NCBI GenBank assembly: GCA_015056735.1
Contig: SVFT01000003.1
Coordinates: 124,001-188,000, forward strand
DNA length: 64,000 nucleotides
Reading direction: 5' to 3'
Origin: Lachnospiraceae bacterium
GTDB taxonomy: Bacteria > Bacillota > Clostridia > Lachnospirales > Lachnospiraceae
In this document: piece after piece, positions 24,640 through 33,572 of the stretch
How the letters are laid out: each line of letters opens with the position of its first letter
How positions within the stretch are numbered: position 1 is the stretch's first letter
Notes under the pieces: model-generated
Seen by the model: only the letters and a program-made list of their open reading frames with translations
Database searches by the model: none
Told to the model about the DNA's origin: nothing
Translations under genes and position numbers: made by a program

Positions 24640-26040
24640 TTATTCCGGAAGGAGTGGCTGCGCTTCAGCAGGTGCCGCACTTTCCACCACGACCGGTGCT
24701 TCCGCCGCGACCGGTGCTTCCGCCGCGACCGGCATTTCTGCCGCGTCCTGCGCATCAAGGCCCGTTGCCTCGATCACGGCCGCCGCCTTCTTCTCGCTCG
24801 AATTCTTTGTATCATCCGACTTGGCCGGCTCTTTCGTACTTTCCTTCCTGGACTCGAATTCTGCCGCACTGGAATTTACGTATTTACCGGTGTCTGAGGA
24901 TACCTTCTTGCTGTAAGCCTCTACCTCGGGCGAAACCTGATACTCATTCTCACCAAACAGGAACTTATGCAGGTAGGAGACGTTGGTCTTGAGGTCTTTC
25001 GGGATAACGCAGCTGCCCTTGCTGCCTACCGTACCGGTAGCTCTGTATTCTTCAAACGGGAATCCGTCGTTTGCCACGATATTGTAATTGGTCAGTTCAC
25101 CCAGTACGCCAAGGATCTCAGAGAGATCAAGAGATGTCGATACATTCTCCATCGCCTTGGTCGCCACATCTGTCAGTTTGGAAACATCAGCCTTCTTTGC
25201 CTTGTCCGCGATCGCCTGGATCACAGTACGCTGACGCTGCGCACGCATGAAATCGTTGCCGATGTAACGGATACGGCAGTACGCCGTTGCCTGCAGACCG
25301 TTCAATGTCTGCTTTCCGCCGTGCGTTACAGCAATATAGTCAGAGCCTTCGTTCGCTGTAAATGTCACACCGTCTGTCGACTTACCGACCATACTGATCT
25401 GATAGTTGTTCAGATGCGGAACCTCCGCCTCGGTCACATCGATCTCAACACCGCCGAGTGCATCGATCACTTCGATCAGGCCCTTGAATCCGACTGTCAC
25501 GTAATCCTTGATGTTCAGGTCGAGGTTCATGTTGAGCATGTTGATCGCCTGCTCCGGACCGCCCTTCGCATATGCAGCGTTACATTTATTATACGTATCG
25601 TTGCCAAGATTCAGGTACGTATCACGGAATACGGATACGAGCTTCACATCACCGGTATCCTGATTGATGGATGCAATGATGATGGTATCGCTTCGCGTTC
25701 CTTTACCAAGGTCGCCGCTTCTGGAGTCGACACCGAACAGTGCGATATTCCGATAGCCCTTCATGGACACGTCATCCTTGACGTTTTCATTCATGACGAT
25801 GTCATCTTCGTCGATCGTGATCTTCTGTACGGACTCCATGGGCTTCACGAATTTCCATAAAAACAGAAGGAGCACGACGAGCAGCAGGATCTCAAAAATA
25901 AACAGGATCGTACGGTTACGACGCTTTGCCGCACGTCTCTTCTTGGCACGACGCTTTTCTGCGGCGGTTCTTGTGCCGGTGCTCTTTTTGTGTTTCTTAT
26001 GTCTGACCGGCTCGTCGTCGTATTCTTCGTAATCTCTCAT
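24640..26040 (-). CDS. LytR-CpsA-Psr (LCP) family glycopolymer transferase
   Basis: 466 residues. A highly basic cytoplasmic N-terminus (KKHKKSTGTRTAAEKRRAKK) precedes one membrane helix (about 43-65) and the extracytoplasmic LCP domain, with NIALFGVDSR, SDTIIIASI, VSVFRDTYL and CRIRYIGNDFMRAQRQR carrying the conserved Asp and Arg residues that hold the pyrophosphate-polyprenol substrate. The C-terminal tail is Ala/Glu/Val-rich with 6-residue repeats. LCP enzymes attach teichoic acids, capsule or other glycans to peptidoglycan; here the gene follows the initiating sugar transferase directly, so this is the likely ligase for the locus. Confidence 0.93.
   Translation of the reverse strand: MRDYEEYDDEPVRHKKHKKSTGTRTAAEKRRAKKRRAAKRRNRTILFIFEILLLVVLLLFLWKFVKPMESVQKITIDEDDIVMNENVKDDVSMKGYRNIALFGVDSRSGDLGKGTRSDTIIIASINQDTGDVKLVSVFRDTYLNLGNDTYNKCNAAYAKGGPEQAINMLNMNLDLNIKDYVTVGFKGLIEVIDALGGVEIDVTEAEVPHLNNYQISMVGKSTDGVTFTANEGSDYIAVTHGGKQTLNGLQATAYCRIRYIGNDFMRAQRQRTVIQAIADKAKKADVSKLTDVATKAMENVSTSLDLSEILGVLGELTNYNIVANDGFPFEEYRATGTVGSKGSCVIPKDLKTNVSYLHKFLFGENEYQVSPEVEAYSKKVSSDTGKYVNSSAAEFESRKESTKEPAKSDDTKNSSEKKAAAVIEATGLDAQDAAEMPVAAEAPVAAEAPVVVESAAPAEAQPLLPE
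24691..24745. repeat. 18-bp tandem repeats in the LCP tail
   Basis: In-frame repeats of about 18 bp encode VAAEAP units near the C-terminus of the LCP protein. Such a low-complexity extracytoplasmic tail is likely a flexible spacer. Confidence 0.7.
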
Positions 26041-26066
26041 GTAAAGATTCTCCTTAGTTCACACAT

Positions 26067-27476
26067 CTAATACGCGTTTTTATTGATAAAGCCTTTGAAA
26101 ACCGTCAGGAACATGATCTTGATGTCCATGCCCATCGTCCAGTTCTCGATGTAGTAAATGTCATAGTCAATGCGGCGCCTGATGGAGGTGTCTCCACGGT
26201 AGCCGTTGATCTGTGCCCATCCCGTCAGACCGGGACGAACCTGATGCTTGATCATATAGCGCGGGATCTCTTCCTTGAACTTCTCAACAAAGAGCGGGCG
26301 CTCGGGCCTCGGACCCACCAAAGACATATCCCCGCGCAGGATATTGATCAGCTGTGGCATCTCATCAATGCTTGTCCTGCGAAGCAGGCGGCCGATCCTG
26401 GTGACACGCGGGTCATCCTTAACCGTCCAGGCTTTCTTCTCATCCGTTTCCTGCTGTACTTCCATGGTGCGGAATTTGTACATCTGAAACGTTCTGTTGT
26501 GCAGGCCGACACGCTCCTGTTTAAAGATCAGCGGGCCGGGACTGCTCATCTTGATACCGACCGCCGCAAAGATCATAAACGGTGAAAAGACGATCAGGCC
26601 CAAGAGGGAACCGACGATATCGACGATCCTCTTGCTGACCCAATTCAGTGTATTGGTCAGCGGAACATAACGGATATTGATCACCGGAAGGCCCATCAGA
26701 TCTTCTGTATACGGTCTGCTGGGGATCAGGCTGTTGTAATCCGGAATAAACTTGGTATGCACCCCGGACTTCTCGCAAAGGTCCACGATCTCTTCCAGTC
26801 TGCCGTAATCCTGCAGGGAAAGGGTGATCGAGATCTCATCCAGCTTGTTCTCGGGCAGGATGATATGGAGATTATCGATCTCTCCGAGTACCTTCACGCC
26901 CTTGTAGGAAGTCCCGCGGGGAATGCGGTCATCGAGGATGCCTCGAACAACATAACCCCACTGCGGATTCGAATTGATCCTGGTGATATACTCTTCTGCC
27001 GCCCGCGAATAGCCGACGAGCAGGATATACTTTACATTATAGCCGCGCTTTCGGATGAAGTGCAGCATATCACGCATGAAATGCCTGCTGACCAGGGTCA
27101 TCGTCACATTGACCGCAAGGAACAGGAAGATCATCGAACGCGAAAAGTTCGGCTGGTTCACAACATACAAAGCGGCGATGAACAGGAGCGCACCAACGAT
27201 ATTGGCCTTGAAAATGCCATATACCTCATACTTGCGCTGCGTCCCGCGCTTCGGTGCATACAGCCCGAACGCGTAATACAGGATCAAATAACCCGGTACA
27301 ATAAAATAGAGCGCGTAAAAATAAGTTCCCATTTCGAGAACACCTACGCCCATCTTTTTGGATGCGAAAATACTTTCGAACTTCAGGTACCACGCTAAGA
27401 TATAAGCGCAGGCCACGACGAAAGCATCAATCACAATATGTAATCTATTGAAATATTTCTGATTATCTTTGATCAT
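26067..27476 (-). CDS. Undecaprenyl-phosphate sugar-1-phosphate transferase (CpsE/WcaJ type)
   Basis: Initiates glycan assembly by moving a hexose-1-phosphate from a UDP-sugar to undecaprenyl phosphate. 469 residues: four or five N-terminal helices, a CoA-binding-like middle domain (about 150-270), and the C-terminal bacterial sugar transferase domain with KRIVDIVGSLLGL, YKFRTM, SIDEMPQLINILRGDMSLVG and RPGLTGWAQINGYRGDT. The motifs are intact. The product depends on the UDP-sugar, glucose or galactose by family. It is the first gene after a clear promoter and leads the transcript with the LCP gene 26 bp downstream. Confidence 0.93.
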   Translation of the reverse strand: MIKDNQKYFNRLHIVIDAFVVACAYILAWYLKFESIFASKKMGVGVLEMGTYFYALYFIVPGYLILYYAFGLYAPKRGTQRKYEVYGIFKANIVGALLFIAALYVVNQPNFSRSMIFLFLAVNVTMTLVSRHFMRDMLHFIRKRGYNVKYILLVGYSRAAEEYITRINSNPQWGYVVRGILDDRIPRGTSYKGVKVLGEIDNLHIILPENKLDEISITLSLQDYGRLEEIVDLCEKSGVHTKFIPDYNSLIPSRPYTEDLMGLPVINIRYVPLTNTLNWVSKRIVDIVGSLLGLIVFSPFMIFAAVGIKMSSPGPLIFKQERVGLHNRTFQMYKFRTMEVQQETDEKKAWTVKDDPRVTRIGRLLRRTSIDEMPQLINILRGDMSLVGPRPERPLFVEKFKEEIPRYMIKHQVRPGLTGWAQINGYRGDTSIRRRIDYDIYYIENWTMGMDIKIMFLTVFKGFINKNAY

Positions 27477-27508
27477 GTCTGGGTACCTGTTTTCCCATAT
27501 ACGTTAAT

Positions 27509-27537
27509 ATTTTACATGAACGGGAAAGAAAGTACAA
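27509..27537 (-). promoter_or_regulatory. Sigma-A promoter of the sugar transferase-LCP transcript
   Basis: TTGTAC, a 17-bp spacer, and TAAAAT on the minus strand, 33 bp before the ATG of the sugar transferase. It separates this transcript from the upstream glycosyltransferase pair. Confidence 0.7.
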
Positions 27538-27545
27538 CTGATTTC

Positions 27546-28508
27546 TCATTTGCGTCCCAGCAAAAGGCGTCCCAAATCGGCGATCAAAAGTCCTTCGATC
27601 CGCACGTAACGAAGCGCATTTTTCGCAGAAAACCGCACCTTTCTGGCTCTCCCTTCCCCGGAAAAGCAAAGCCTGATCCCGCGGCAAAATCCTTTCGCAT
27701 ATGACATTCCGAGCCCCTTCAGACAAAAGAACGCAAACTTCACGATCACGCCCAGAAGAAGGAACGGCAGATTCAATAAAAACTGCAAAAGCGGCATGTT
27801 CTTGTAAGCCACATAGATGCTGTTCTGCGAAGAGAGCGATACCTTGAACGCATTATGCCTGGACCCGGAAGAAGCGCTCCCGGCATGAAATACGACGGCA
27901 TTCGCCGCAAATACGTTTGTATAGCCGAGGATCTGCGCACGATACCCGACATCCAGATCTTCCAGATAAGCAAAATGGTTCTCATCAAACAGTCCGATCT
28001 CTCTAAGCACATCTGTCCTGTATAACGCCGCGCCCGCACATGCGGAGAAGATACGGCAGTTCTCCGTATAGGCCGAAACAGGCCTGTCCTTGCCCCGTGC
28101 ATAGGCCCAGCCGAGCAGGCAATAGCGGTCACCGGCACCGTCCATAAGCTCCGGATGATACATGGAGATCATTTTTGCAGATGCGGAAAAAACATTTGCA
28201 TCCGCATCCAGAACCTTCTCCAGCTCCGTGATCGTATCGGGACGGATCGTCGTATCATTGTTTAAGAGAAAGACATATGGCGTTTCCGCGGCCTCGATCC
28301 CGGCATTGACCGCAGCCGGAAAGCCCTTGTTCTGTGCAAAACGGATCAGCTTCACCTGCGGAAAGCGCTCCGTAACGACCGCCGCGCTGCCGTCCACAGA
28401 GCCGTTGTCGACAACGATCACCGTGGCATCCTCCGGCATCGTGCGAAGGCAGCCTTCGATATATTCAATTCCGTTATAGTTAGGTATCACAACGGTTGTT
28501 TTGGGCAT
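27546..28508 (-). CDS. Family 2 glycosyltransferase
   Basis: 320 residues. The GT2 domain begins TTVVIPNYNGIEYI, has the acceptor/donor segment VVDNGSVDGS and the metal motif LLNNDT; the C-terminal quarter contains a hydrophobic stretch (LLQFLLNLPFLLLGVIVKFA) that probably attaches it to the membrane. Rhamnosyltransferase-like by overall pattern. Start ATG at 28508 has AAGGAT upstream and lies two bases after the stop of the preceding glycosyltransferase gene, so the two are cotranscribed and probably act in sequence. Confidence 0.87.
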   Translation of the reverse strand: MPKTTVVIPNYNGIEYIEGCLRTMPEDATVIVVDNGSVDGSAAVVTERFPQVKLIRFAQNKGFPAAVNAGIEAAETPYVFLLNNDTTIRPDTITELEKVLDADANVFSASAKMISMYHPELMDGAGDRYCLLGWAYARGKDRPVSAYTENCRIFSACAGAALYRTDVLREIGLFDENHFAYLEDLDVGYRAQILGYTNVFAANAVVFHAGSASSGSRHNAFKVSLSSQNSIYVAYKNMPLLQFLLNLPFLLLGVIVKFAFFCLKGLGMSYAKGFCRGIRLCFSGEGRARKVRFSAKNALRYVRIEGLLIADLGRLLLGRK

Positions 28509-28510
28509 CG

Positions 28511-29788
28511 TCAGATCCTTTTCTTTATGGCGGGATCCCAAAGGATCAGAAGCCCGCGCTTTTGTACTTCTCTTGCAAAAAGAAGCCCCGCTTCCTTTGT
28601 ATCCTCCGTCTTCTCCATGTTTGCATGAAAAAAGTCGGCAAGCTCAGGCCGTACAACCATGCACGATGTATCGATCGCATAGACATCCTGCTTTAACGAC
28701 GCACGGTTCATATACCCGCTGAATCTTGCAGGCAGGCCGGCGTACAGGACATTTCCGGCTTCATCAAGCGCTCCGCCGACGATCCTGCCGCCGCGGACGA
28801 GAGAGCCGCCGTAGGCGGCGATGTCTTTCCTGTCACGGAAGATATCTTCAAATGTCACATCAAAAAAACCCAGATGCTTTGCGTGTCGTACGCTTGCTTT
28901 CCATCCCATCTTGCGGATGAGATCGGTCACGGCACGAAGACCCGCTTCATACGCATAGCGTTTGCTTTCCGGGTTCTCTGCCGTTGAGGCTTCATGGCAG
29001 CGCCAGTGATACAGCACTTCCGGTACATGAACGATCGCACCTTTGGTCCGGTACAGCGTGCCCGCTGCGCGAAGGATGAGGTCATGGTCCTGCGCCCCGT
29101 CATATTCTGCGCGGAAGCCAAGCCGTTTTATCAGTCCCGCTTCCATCATCAGAAAGTGGCAGATATAATTATTGGATAGAATTAAATCCAAATTAAATTT
29201 TGGCTTGAAGTTCGGTTCATAGAACCGTGTCCCGTCGCCGCTTACCTTATCTTCGTCGGAATAGGCGACCAGCGCCTGTGGATTGGTCTCAAATACCATC
29301 AGCATGTGATAGAGTGCATCCGGCTCCAGGAAGTCGTCATGGTCGAGAAGCGCAACATATCGGCCGCTCGCCTGCTCCAGGGCCCGGTTCGTATTCTCGG
29401 AGATCCCCGCATTGCCATCCAGATGATAGTAATGGATCCGCTTGTCCGCGAATCCGTACGCGATCGTCCGAAGCGGCGCTTCATCAGGGCTTGCATCCGC
29501 AATGATCAGCTCCCAGTTTTCATATGACTGGTCAAGCAGCGAACGCACCATATCCTCAAAATAGCCGGGGTCCGTGCAGTATGCCGGCACAAGGACGGAT
29601 ACCAGCGGATCACCCGTAAAGCCTGCCTTCCTCTGCCGCTCCAGCACTTCTGCGGGAACGTGCCGCTTTTCATACAAAGGCGTTTTGGTCGTAAGGCGCT
29701 CTCTGCAGGCGTCGTATGCTGCAACAATGCCGTTCTTCTTACAATACCGATATGCTTTTTTCAAGTTCTGCAGATTAAGAGACGACAT
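28511..29788 (-). CDS. Family 2 glycosyltransferase
   Basis: About 425 residues. A short helical N-terminus is followed by a GT2 domain with VLVPAYCTDPGYF, ELIIADASPDE, the DDD-like catalytic loop ALLDHDDFLEP and YSDEDKV. The layout and the LLDHDD motif are close to the first domain of the 663-residue glycosyltransferase upstream, suggesting related donors. The ATG at 29788 is preferred over a TTG at 29821 that would place the start inside a hairpin, but neither has a strong ribosome site. Confidence 0.82.
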   Translation of the reverse strand: MSSLNLQNLKKAYRYCKKNGIVAAYDACRERLTTKTPLYEKRHVPAEVLERQRKAGFTGDPLVSVLVPAYCTDPGYFEDMVRSLLDQSYENWELIIADASPDEAPLRTIAYGFADKRIHYYHLDGNAGISENTNRALEQASGRYVALLDHDDFLEPDALYHMLMVFETNPQALVAYSDEDKVSGDGTRFYEPNFKPKFNLDLILSNNYICHFLMMEAGLIKRLGFRAEYDGAQDHDLILRAAGTLYRTKGAIVHVPEVLYHWRCHEASTAENPESKRYAYEAGLRAVTDLIRKMGWKASVRHAKHLGFFDVTFEDIFRDRKDIAAYGGSLVRGGRIVGGALDEAGNVLYAGLPARFSGYMNRASLKQDVYAIDTSCMVVRPELADFFHANMEKTEDTKEAGLLFAREVQKRGLLILWDPAIKKRI

Positions 29789-29823
29789 GGCAGGATGCTG
29801 ATTCCCTTTCAAAATACGCAAAA

Positions 29824-29845
29824 TGCTGTGCCTTGAAGCACAGCA
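29824..29845 (-). terminator. Hairpin after the DUF4956 gene
   Basis: Perfect 8-bp stem TGCTGTGC/GCACAGCA with a 6-base loop, followed on the minus strand by TTTTGCGTATTTT. It lies about 50 bp after the DUF4956 stop and may end the large upstream glycan transcript or reduce readthrough. Confidence 0.65.
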
Positions 29846-29895
29846 GTCTTTGCACTTTATCGATCGATACGACCCGGAGGGCCGCAGTCTTTTCT

Positions 29896-30570
29896 TTAGA
29901 AATGGATCTCGCCGTCATGATCGAGCAGGGATACGCCTTTGATACCTTCCATCTGACGGATCTTCTGTAACATGGCGGATGCGTTCTTTGCTTTGCATTC
30001 GATCACGAAATCAACGCCGGCGATCGAAGCGTTTCTGGACTTCACATACGCGTGTCTGCTGTTTTCCCTGACTGCTGCCAGGATCGCATCTTCCTTATCC
30101 AGCGAATCGCAGTTTACGACGAGAAGCGAAGCCGCTGTACCGTAAGGCGTCAGTTCCAGTGCGAACAGGCCAATCGTAACGACGAGCGAAGCGATGATCG
30201 CGATCTCATAGATACCCGCACCGCAGATGATACCGGTCGAGATCGACCAGAACAGGAATACAAGGTCCTTGGGGTCTTTGATCGCCGTACGGAAACGAAC
30301 GATGGATAATGCACCGACCATACCTAAGGAGATCGCCAGATTGGATTGCATTGCAAGAATGATGGATGCGGTGATCACAGCGATCGGAACAAGCGAGATA
30401 TTGAAGGTCTTGTTATAGAATGTCTTCTTGGTCGAAAGGAAATATACCGCGAAAATGTAAAGTGCCAGGATCGTCGTGATGCCGAGCGTCACGCAAACGG
30501 CCGTTGTTGTGATATTGCTGTTGGTAAAGCTCTCCAGCACGCTCTTCTTGATGATGTCTTTAAAACTCAT
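29896..30570 (-). CDS. DUF4956 membrane protein
   Basis: 224 residues with about four N-terminal membrane helices (residues 22-145) containing the family segment MVGALSIVRFRTAIKDPKDL, followed by a cytoplasmic ferredoxin-like domain. DUF4956 proteins are repeatedly found next to VTC polyphosphate polymerase domains and CotH-type proteins; the function is not established. Here the start overlaps the VTC stop by 4 bp (ATGA), so the pair is translationally coupled and the protein probably anchors the polymerase or forms a channel for its product (inference). Confidence 0.88.
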   Translation of the reverse strand: MSFKDIIKKSVLESFTNSNITTTAVCVTLGITTILALYIFAVYFLSTKKTFYNKTFNISLVPIAVITASIILAMQSNLAISLGMVGALSIVRFRTAIKDPKDLVFLFWSISTGIICGAGIYEIAIIASLVVTIGLFALELTPYGTAASLLVVNCDSLDKEDAILAAVRENSRHAYVKSRNASIAGVDFVIECKAKNASAMLQKIRQMEGIKGVSLLDHDGEIHF

Positions 30571-31295
30571 TGTAATCTTCCTCCTACGCAGGGAACGGTA
30601 TATTTTCTCCCCAGATAATATTTTGAAAAGCTGATCTGCCGAAGCTTTCCGGTATCAAGATTGTCCCTGATAAAAGTCGGCAGGTATTCGTCGTACTTGA
30701 CTTCCAGAAGAAGCTGTCCTTTTTGAAGGACCGGATAACGCATGGCATCTCTTTCAAAAAAGTGCCTTACGTCCATGCTTGATGAGATGTTCTCATCGAA
30801 TGTGATCCGGACATTGCCCATATCATAGATAAAAGGGGTCCGCTCATACTCTACGATCGTCTTTGCGCGAAAGCCCCTGCTCAGGATCAGGATATTAAAC
30901 TGTTTCAGAACCTCCGGCGCCTCCTCCCACCTTGCATCGTTCATAGGGATCGGCGTGCCGCGCAGGAAAAGGTCACACTCTTCTCTGGTCAGCCCCGCAG
31001 CCTCTTTGCAGGTCATGCCGTTCTTCTTGCTCTTACGCTCCAAAGTGATCCGTTCATCCGATGCATTGTAAATGCGGATGCGATACTTGGCGCGCTCGTT
31101 GACACCGTCCTCGTTCTCGAGATAGCAGCTGTCACGCCAGTCATCAAAGTAGACACTGCGGATCCAGTATTTCCCGTTCTCTCCCACGTGCGGATCGAGC
31201 GGGATCAGATTCCGGATACGATAGAAAAGATCGGCCCTGTCACGTTCATCGATAAGGAACTTGTACTCATGCCGATACGTTCGTTGCTTTGCCAT
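30567..31295 (-). CDS. VTC-domain polyphosphate polymerase
   Basis: 242 residues, a single VTC (tunnel-type polyphosphate polymerase) domain. The family's basic and acidic tunnel residues are visible in RHEYKFLI, IRSVYFDD, AKYRIRIYN, ITLERKSKKNGM and LLLEVKYDEYLP. The yeast family member makes polyphosphate from ATP; bacterial homologues are presumed to do the same or to act on another nucleotide. It is located between the GtrA gene (4 bp upstream) and DUF4956 (overlapping). Its place inside a surface-glycan locus suggests a link between polyphosphate and the envelope. Confidence 0.88.
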   Translation of the reverse strand: MAKQRTYRHEYKFLIDERDRADLFYRIRNLIPLDPHVGENGKYWIRSVYFDDWRDSCYLENEDGVNERAKYRIRIYNASDERITLERKSKKNGMTCKEAAGLTREECDLFLRGTPIPMNDARWEEAPEVLKQFNILILSRGFRAKTIVEYERTPFIYDMGNVRITFDENISSSMDVRHFFERDAMRYPVLQKGQLLLEVKYDEYLPTFIRDNLDTGKLRQISFSKYYLGRKYTVPCVGGRLQ

Positions 31296-31299
31296 GCTC

Positions 31300-31791
31300 C
31301 TACTCTTTCTTTTCCAAAAATATCTTTCTCGTCACAAAATTATATACCATAACCACAGCCGTCGCAACAAGCTTTCCGAAGGTATAAATGAGGCTCTGCG
31401 CCGCTTCTTCGGAGAGTACTGTGCCCAGAAGGCCACATCCCCATGTGAGGATCGAAGAGAAAAACCCGTAGAGCGGAGCGGTATGGATCCAGATCACAAG
31501 GGAGTTGATCAAAAGGCCGATCGAAGAGAGCACCATAAAGATCACAAACTCCGCACGCCGATCCATATTCTCTTTGCGCTCAAAGACAAACTTAAAGCTC
31601 AGGATATAGTTCACGACAACAGAGATCACAAAACCAAGCGCAGAACCCACAAGTGATCCGGTCTCGTAGGCTGACGTCCCCCATAACCTGACAACAAATT
31701 TCATCGTGGCGAGGCCGATGACATAATCAATGGCAAAACAGATGACACCGACCACGCCGAATTTCATAAACTGTTTGAACAATTTTTTCAT
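31300..31791 (-). CDS. GtrA-family membrane protein
   Basis: 163 residues with four membrane helices, starting FMKFGVVGVICFAIDYVIGL, the typical GtrA opening. GtrA proteins are proposed to flip polyprenyl-phosphate-linked monosaccharides across the membrane for side-chain addition or other surface glycosylation. It is cotranscribed with the VTC polymerase 4 bp downstream and follows phosphoglucomutase by 23 bp. A matching GtrB-type transferase is at 53.4 kb and a GtrII-like glucosyltransferase at 49.7 kb. Confidence 0.87.
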   Translation of the reverse strand: MKKLFKQFMKFGVVGVICFAIDYVIGLATMKFVVRLWGTSAYETGSLVGSALGFVISVVVNYILSFKFVFERKENMDRRAEFVIFMVLSSIGLLINSLVIWIHTAPLYGFFSSILTWGCGLLGTVLSEEAAQSLIYTFGKLVATAVVMVYNFVTRKIFLEKKE

Positions 31792-31814
31792 ATAAAGTGT
31801 AAAACGTTCGCTCC

Positions 31815-33539
31815 CTATTCGATAATAGCCTTAACGGCATCCGTCAGCGCGCCGAGACGCTTGTCGGCGTCGGCAAGATCCGTTCCGCGGATACCCATGT
31901 AGAATTTAAGCTTCGGCTCTGTTCCGGACGGTCTTGCGCAGCACCAGGAATCACCCTCCAGGTCGAAGTACAGTACGTTCGAAGAAGGAAGCCCCGTACC
32001 CGTCTCTTTGCCGGTTGAAAGATCCACAAGGCGGTCTTCCTTGTAATCACGGAAACGTGTCACTGCAAGATCACCGAACTTCTTCGGCGGATTCTTACGG
32101 ATGCCGTCCATGATGGATGCGATCTTCTTCGCACCCTCAATGCCCTTTAAGGTGATCGTGTACTGGCCTTCTTTATAATAACCGTACTTCTCATACAGGT
32201 TGATCATCTGATCCCAGAGCGTGATACCCTGCTTCTTGCACCATGCAGCCGCCTCGCAAAGGCACATAACGGCCACAACGGCATCCTTGTCTCTTGCATG
32301 CGTGCCGGCAAGACAGCCGTAGCTTTCTTCAAGACCGAATACATAGTGGTTCGATCCTGTCTGTTCGAAGAGTTTGATCTGCTCGCCGATGAACTTAAAC
32401 CCCGTCAGAACTTCGATAAATCTCGTCTTGTAGTCTTCCGAGATCACGCGCGCCATATTGGTCGTTACGATCGTTGTAACGAGCGCAGGATCCGCCGGCA
32501 TCTTATGAAGTGCCGTACGTTCTCTAAGGATGTACTCTGCGATGATCATACCGGACATATTGCCCGTAAACGGCATGTACTGCCCCGTCTTGACATCTTT
32601 TGCATATATTCCGAGACGGTCCGCATCGGGGTCTGTTGCCAGAACGATGTCGGCATCCACCTTTTTCGCGAGTTCAAGTGCAAGCTTAAATGCCTTCGGA
32701 TCCTCGGGATTCGGATATTCGAGTGTCGTAAAATCGGGATCCGGAAGTTCCTGCTCGGGCACAACGTATACATGCTTAAAGCCGAGTTCGGAAAGGATAC
32801 GGCGTACGGGAACATTACCGGTCCCGTGGAACGGCGTATAGACGATCTTGATCTCATCCGCCATCTCTTTGATGATCTCGGGATGGAGGATCTGCTTTTT
32901 CAGTTCGACCATGTACGCATCATCGATCTCACTGCCGATCACGGTATAAAGGCCGGCCTTAACCGCCTCGTCCTTATCCATCGTCTTAACGGTGTGATAA
33001 TCCGTGATCGCATTCACTTCACCGATGATCTCACTGTCCTTGGGCGCCGTGATCTGCGCGCCGTCTTCCCAGTATACTTTATAACCGTTATACTCAGGCG
33101 GATTGTGGCTTGCGGTGATCACGATACCGGAAATGCAGCCCAGTTTTCTCAAAGCAAAGGAAAGCTCCGGCGTCGGTCTGAGTGCATCGAATACATATGC
33201 GCGGATCCCGTTCGCCGCCATACAGAGTGCCGCTTCATCGGCGAATTCCGGCGACATCCTGCGGGAATCGTAAGCGATCGCGATCCCTTTTTTCTGACCG
33301 CCCTGTTTGATGATGTAGTTGGCAAGTCCCTGCGTCGCTTTGCGCACCGTGTAGATGTTCATGCGATTGGTACCGGCGCCGATCACGCCGCGCAGACCGC
33401 CCGTGCCGAATTCCAGTTCCTTGTAAAAACGGTCTTCGACTTCCTTCTCGTCGTTGCGAATGGCAAGAAGCTCCTGCTTCGTCGCCTCGTCAAAATAAGA
33501 ATCATTCAGCCAAAATTCAAATTGCTCGCGATAACCCAT
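31815..33539 (-). CDS. Phosphoglucomutase/phosphomannomutase family (PgcA type)
   Basis: 574 residues, the length of the PgcA/YbbT alpha-phosphoglucomutases that make glucose-1-phosphate for UDP- and dTDP-glucose. Domain order is normal: phosphoserine loop VITASHNPPEYNGYK, metal loop VLATDPDADRLG, sugar-binding FGLEESYGCL, and the phosphate-binding C-terminal domain with RPSGTEPKLKFY. All key residues are intact. It sits in the glycan operon upstream of gtrA, where it would supply glucose-1-phosphate for RfbA and other nucleotidyl transferases. Confidence 0.93.
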   Translation of the reverse strand: MGYREQFEFWLNDSYFDEATKQELLAIRNDEKEVEDRFYKELEFGTGGLRGVIGAGTNRMNIYTVRKATQGLANYIIKQGGQKKGIAIAYDSRRMSPEFADEAALCMAANGIRAYVFDALRPTPELSFALRKLGCISGIVITASHNPPEYNGYKVYWEDGAQITAPKDSEIIGEVNAITDYHTVKTMDKDEAVKAGLYTVIGSEIDDAYMVELKKQILHPEIIKEMADEIKIVYTPFHGTGNVPVRRILSELGFKHVYVVPEQELPDPDFTTLEYPNPEDPKAFKLALELAKKVDADIVLATDPDADRLGIYAKDVKTGQYMPFTGNMSGMIIAEYILRERTALHKMPADPALVTTIVTTNMARVISEDYKTRFIEVLTGFKFIGEQIKLFEQTGSNHYVFGLEESYGCLAGTHARDKDAVVAVMCLCEAAAWCKKQGITLWDQMINLYEKYGYYKEGQYTITLKGIEGAKKIASIMDGIRKNPPKKFGDLAVTRFRDYKEDRLVDLSTGKETGTGLPSSNVLYFDLEGDSWCCARPSGTEPKLKFYMGIRGTDLADADKRLGALTDAVKAIIE

Positions 33540-33572
33540 AAGTGACCTCCCGTTTCATTTGTATTGGTTTGA

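Noticed and set aside
32298-33545. Plus-strand frame of about 415 codons opposite phosphoglucomutase
   Set aside because: Antisense to an enzyme with all motifs intact; no ribosome site or family signature in the frame.
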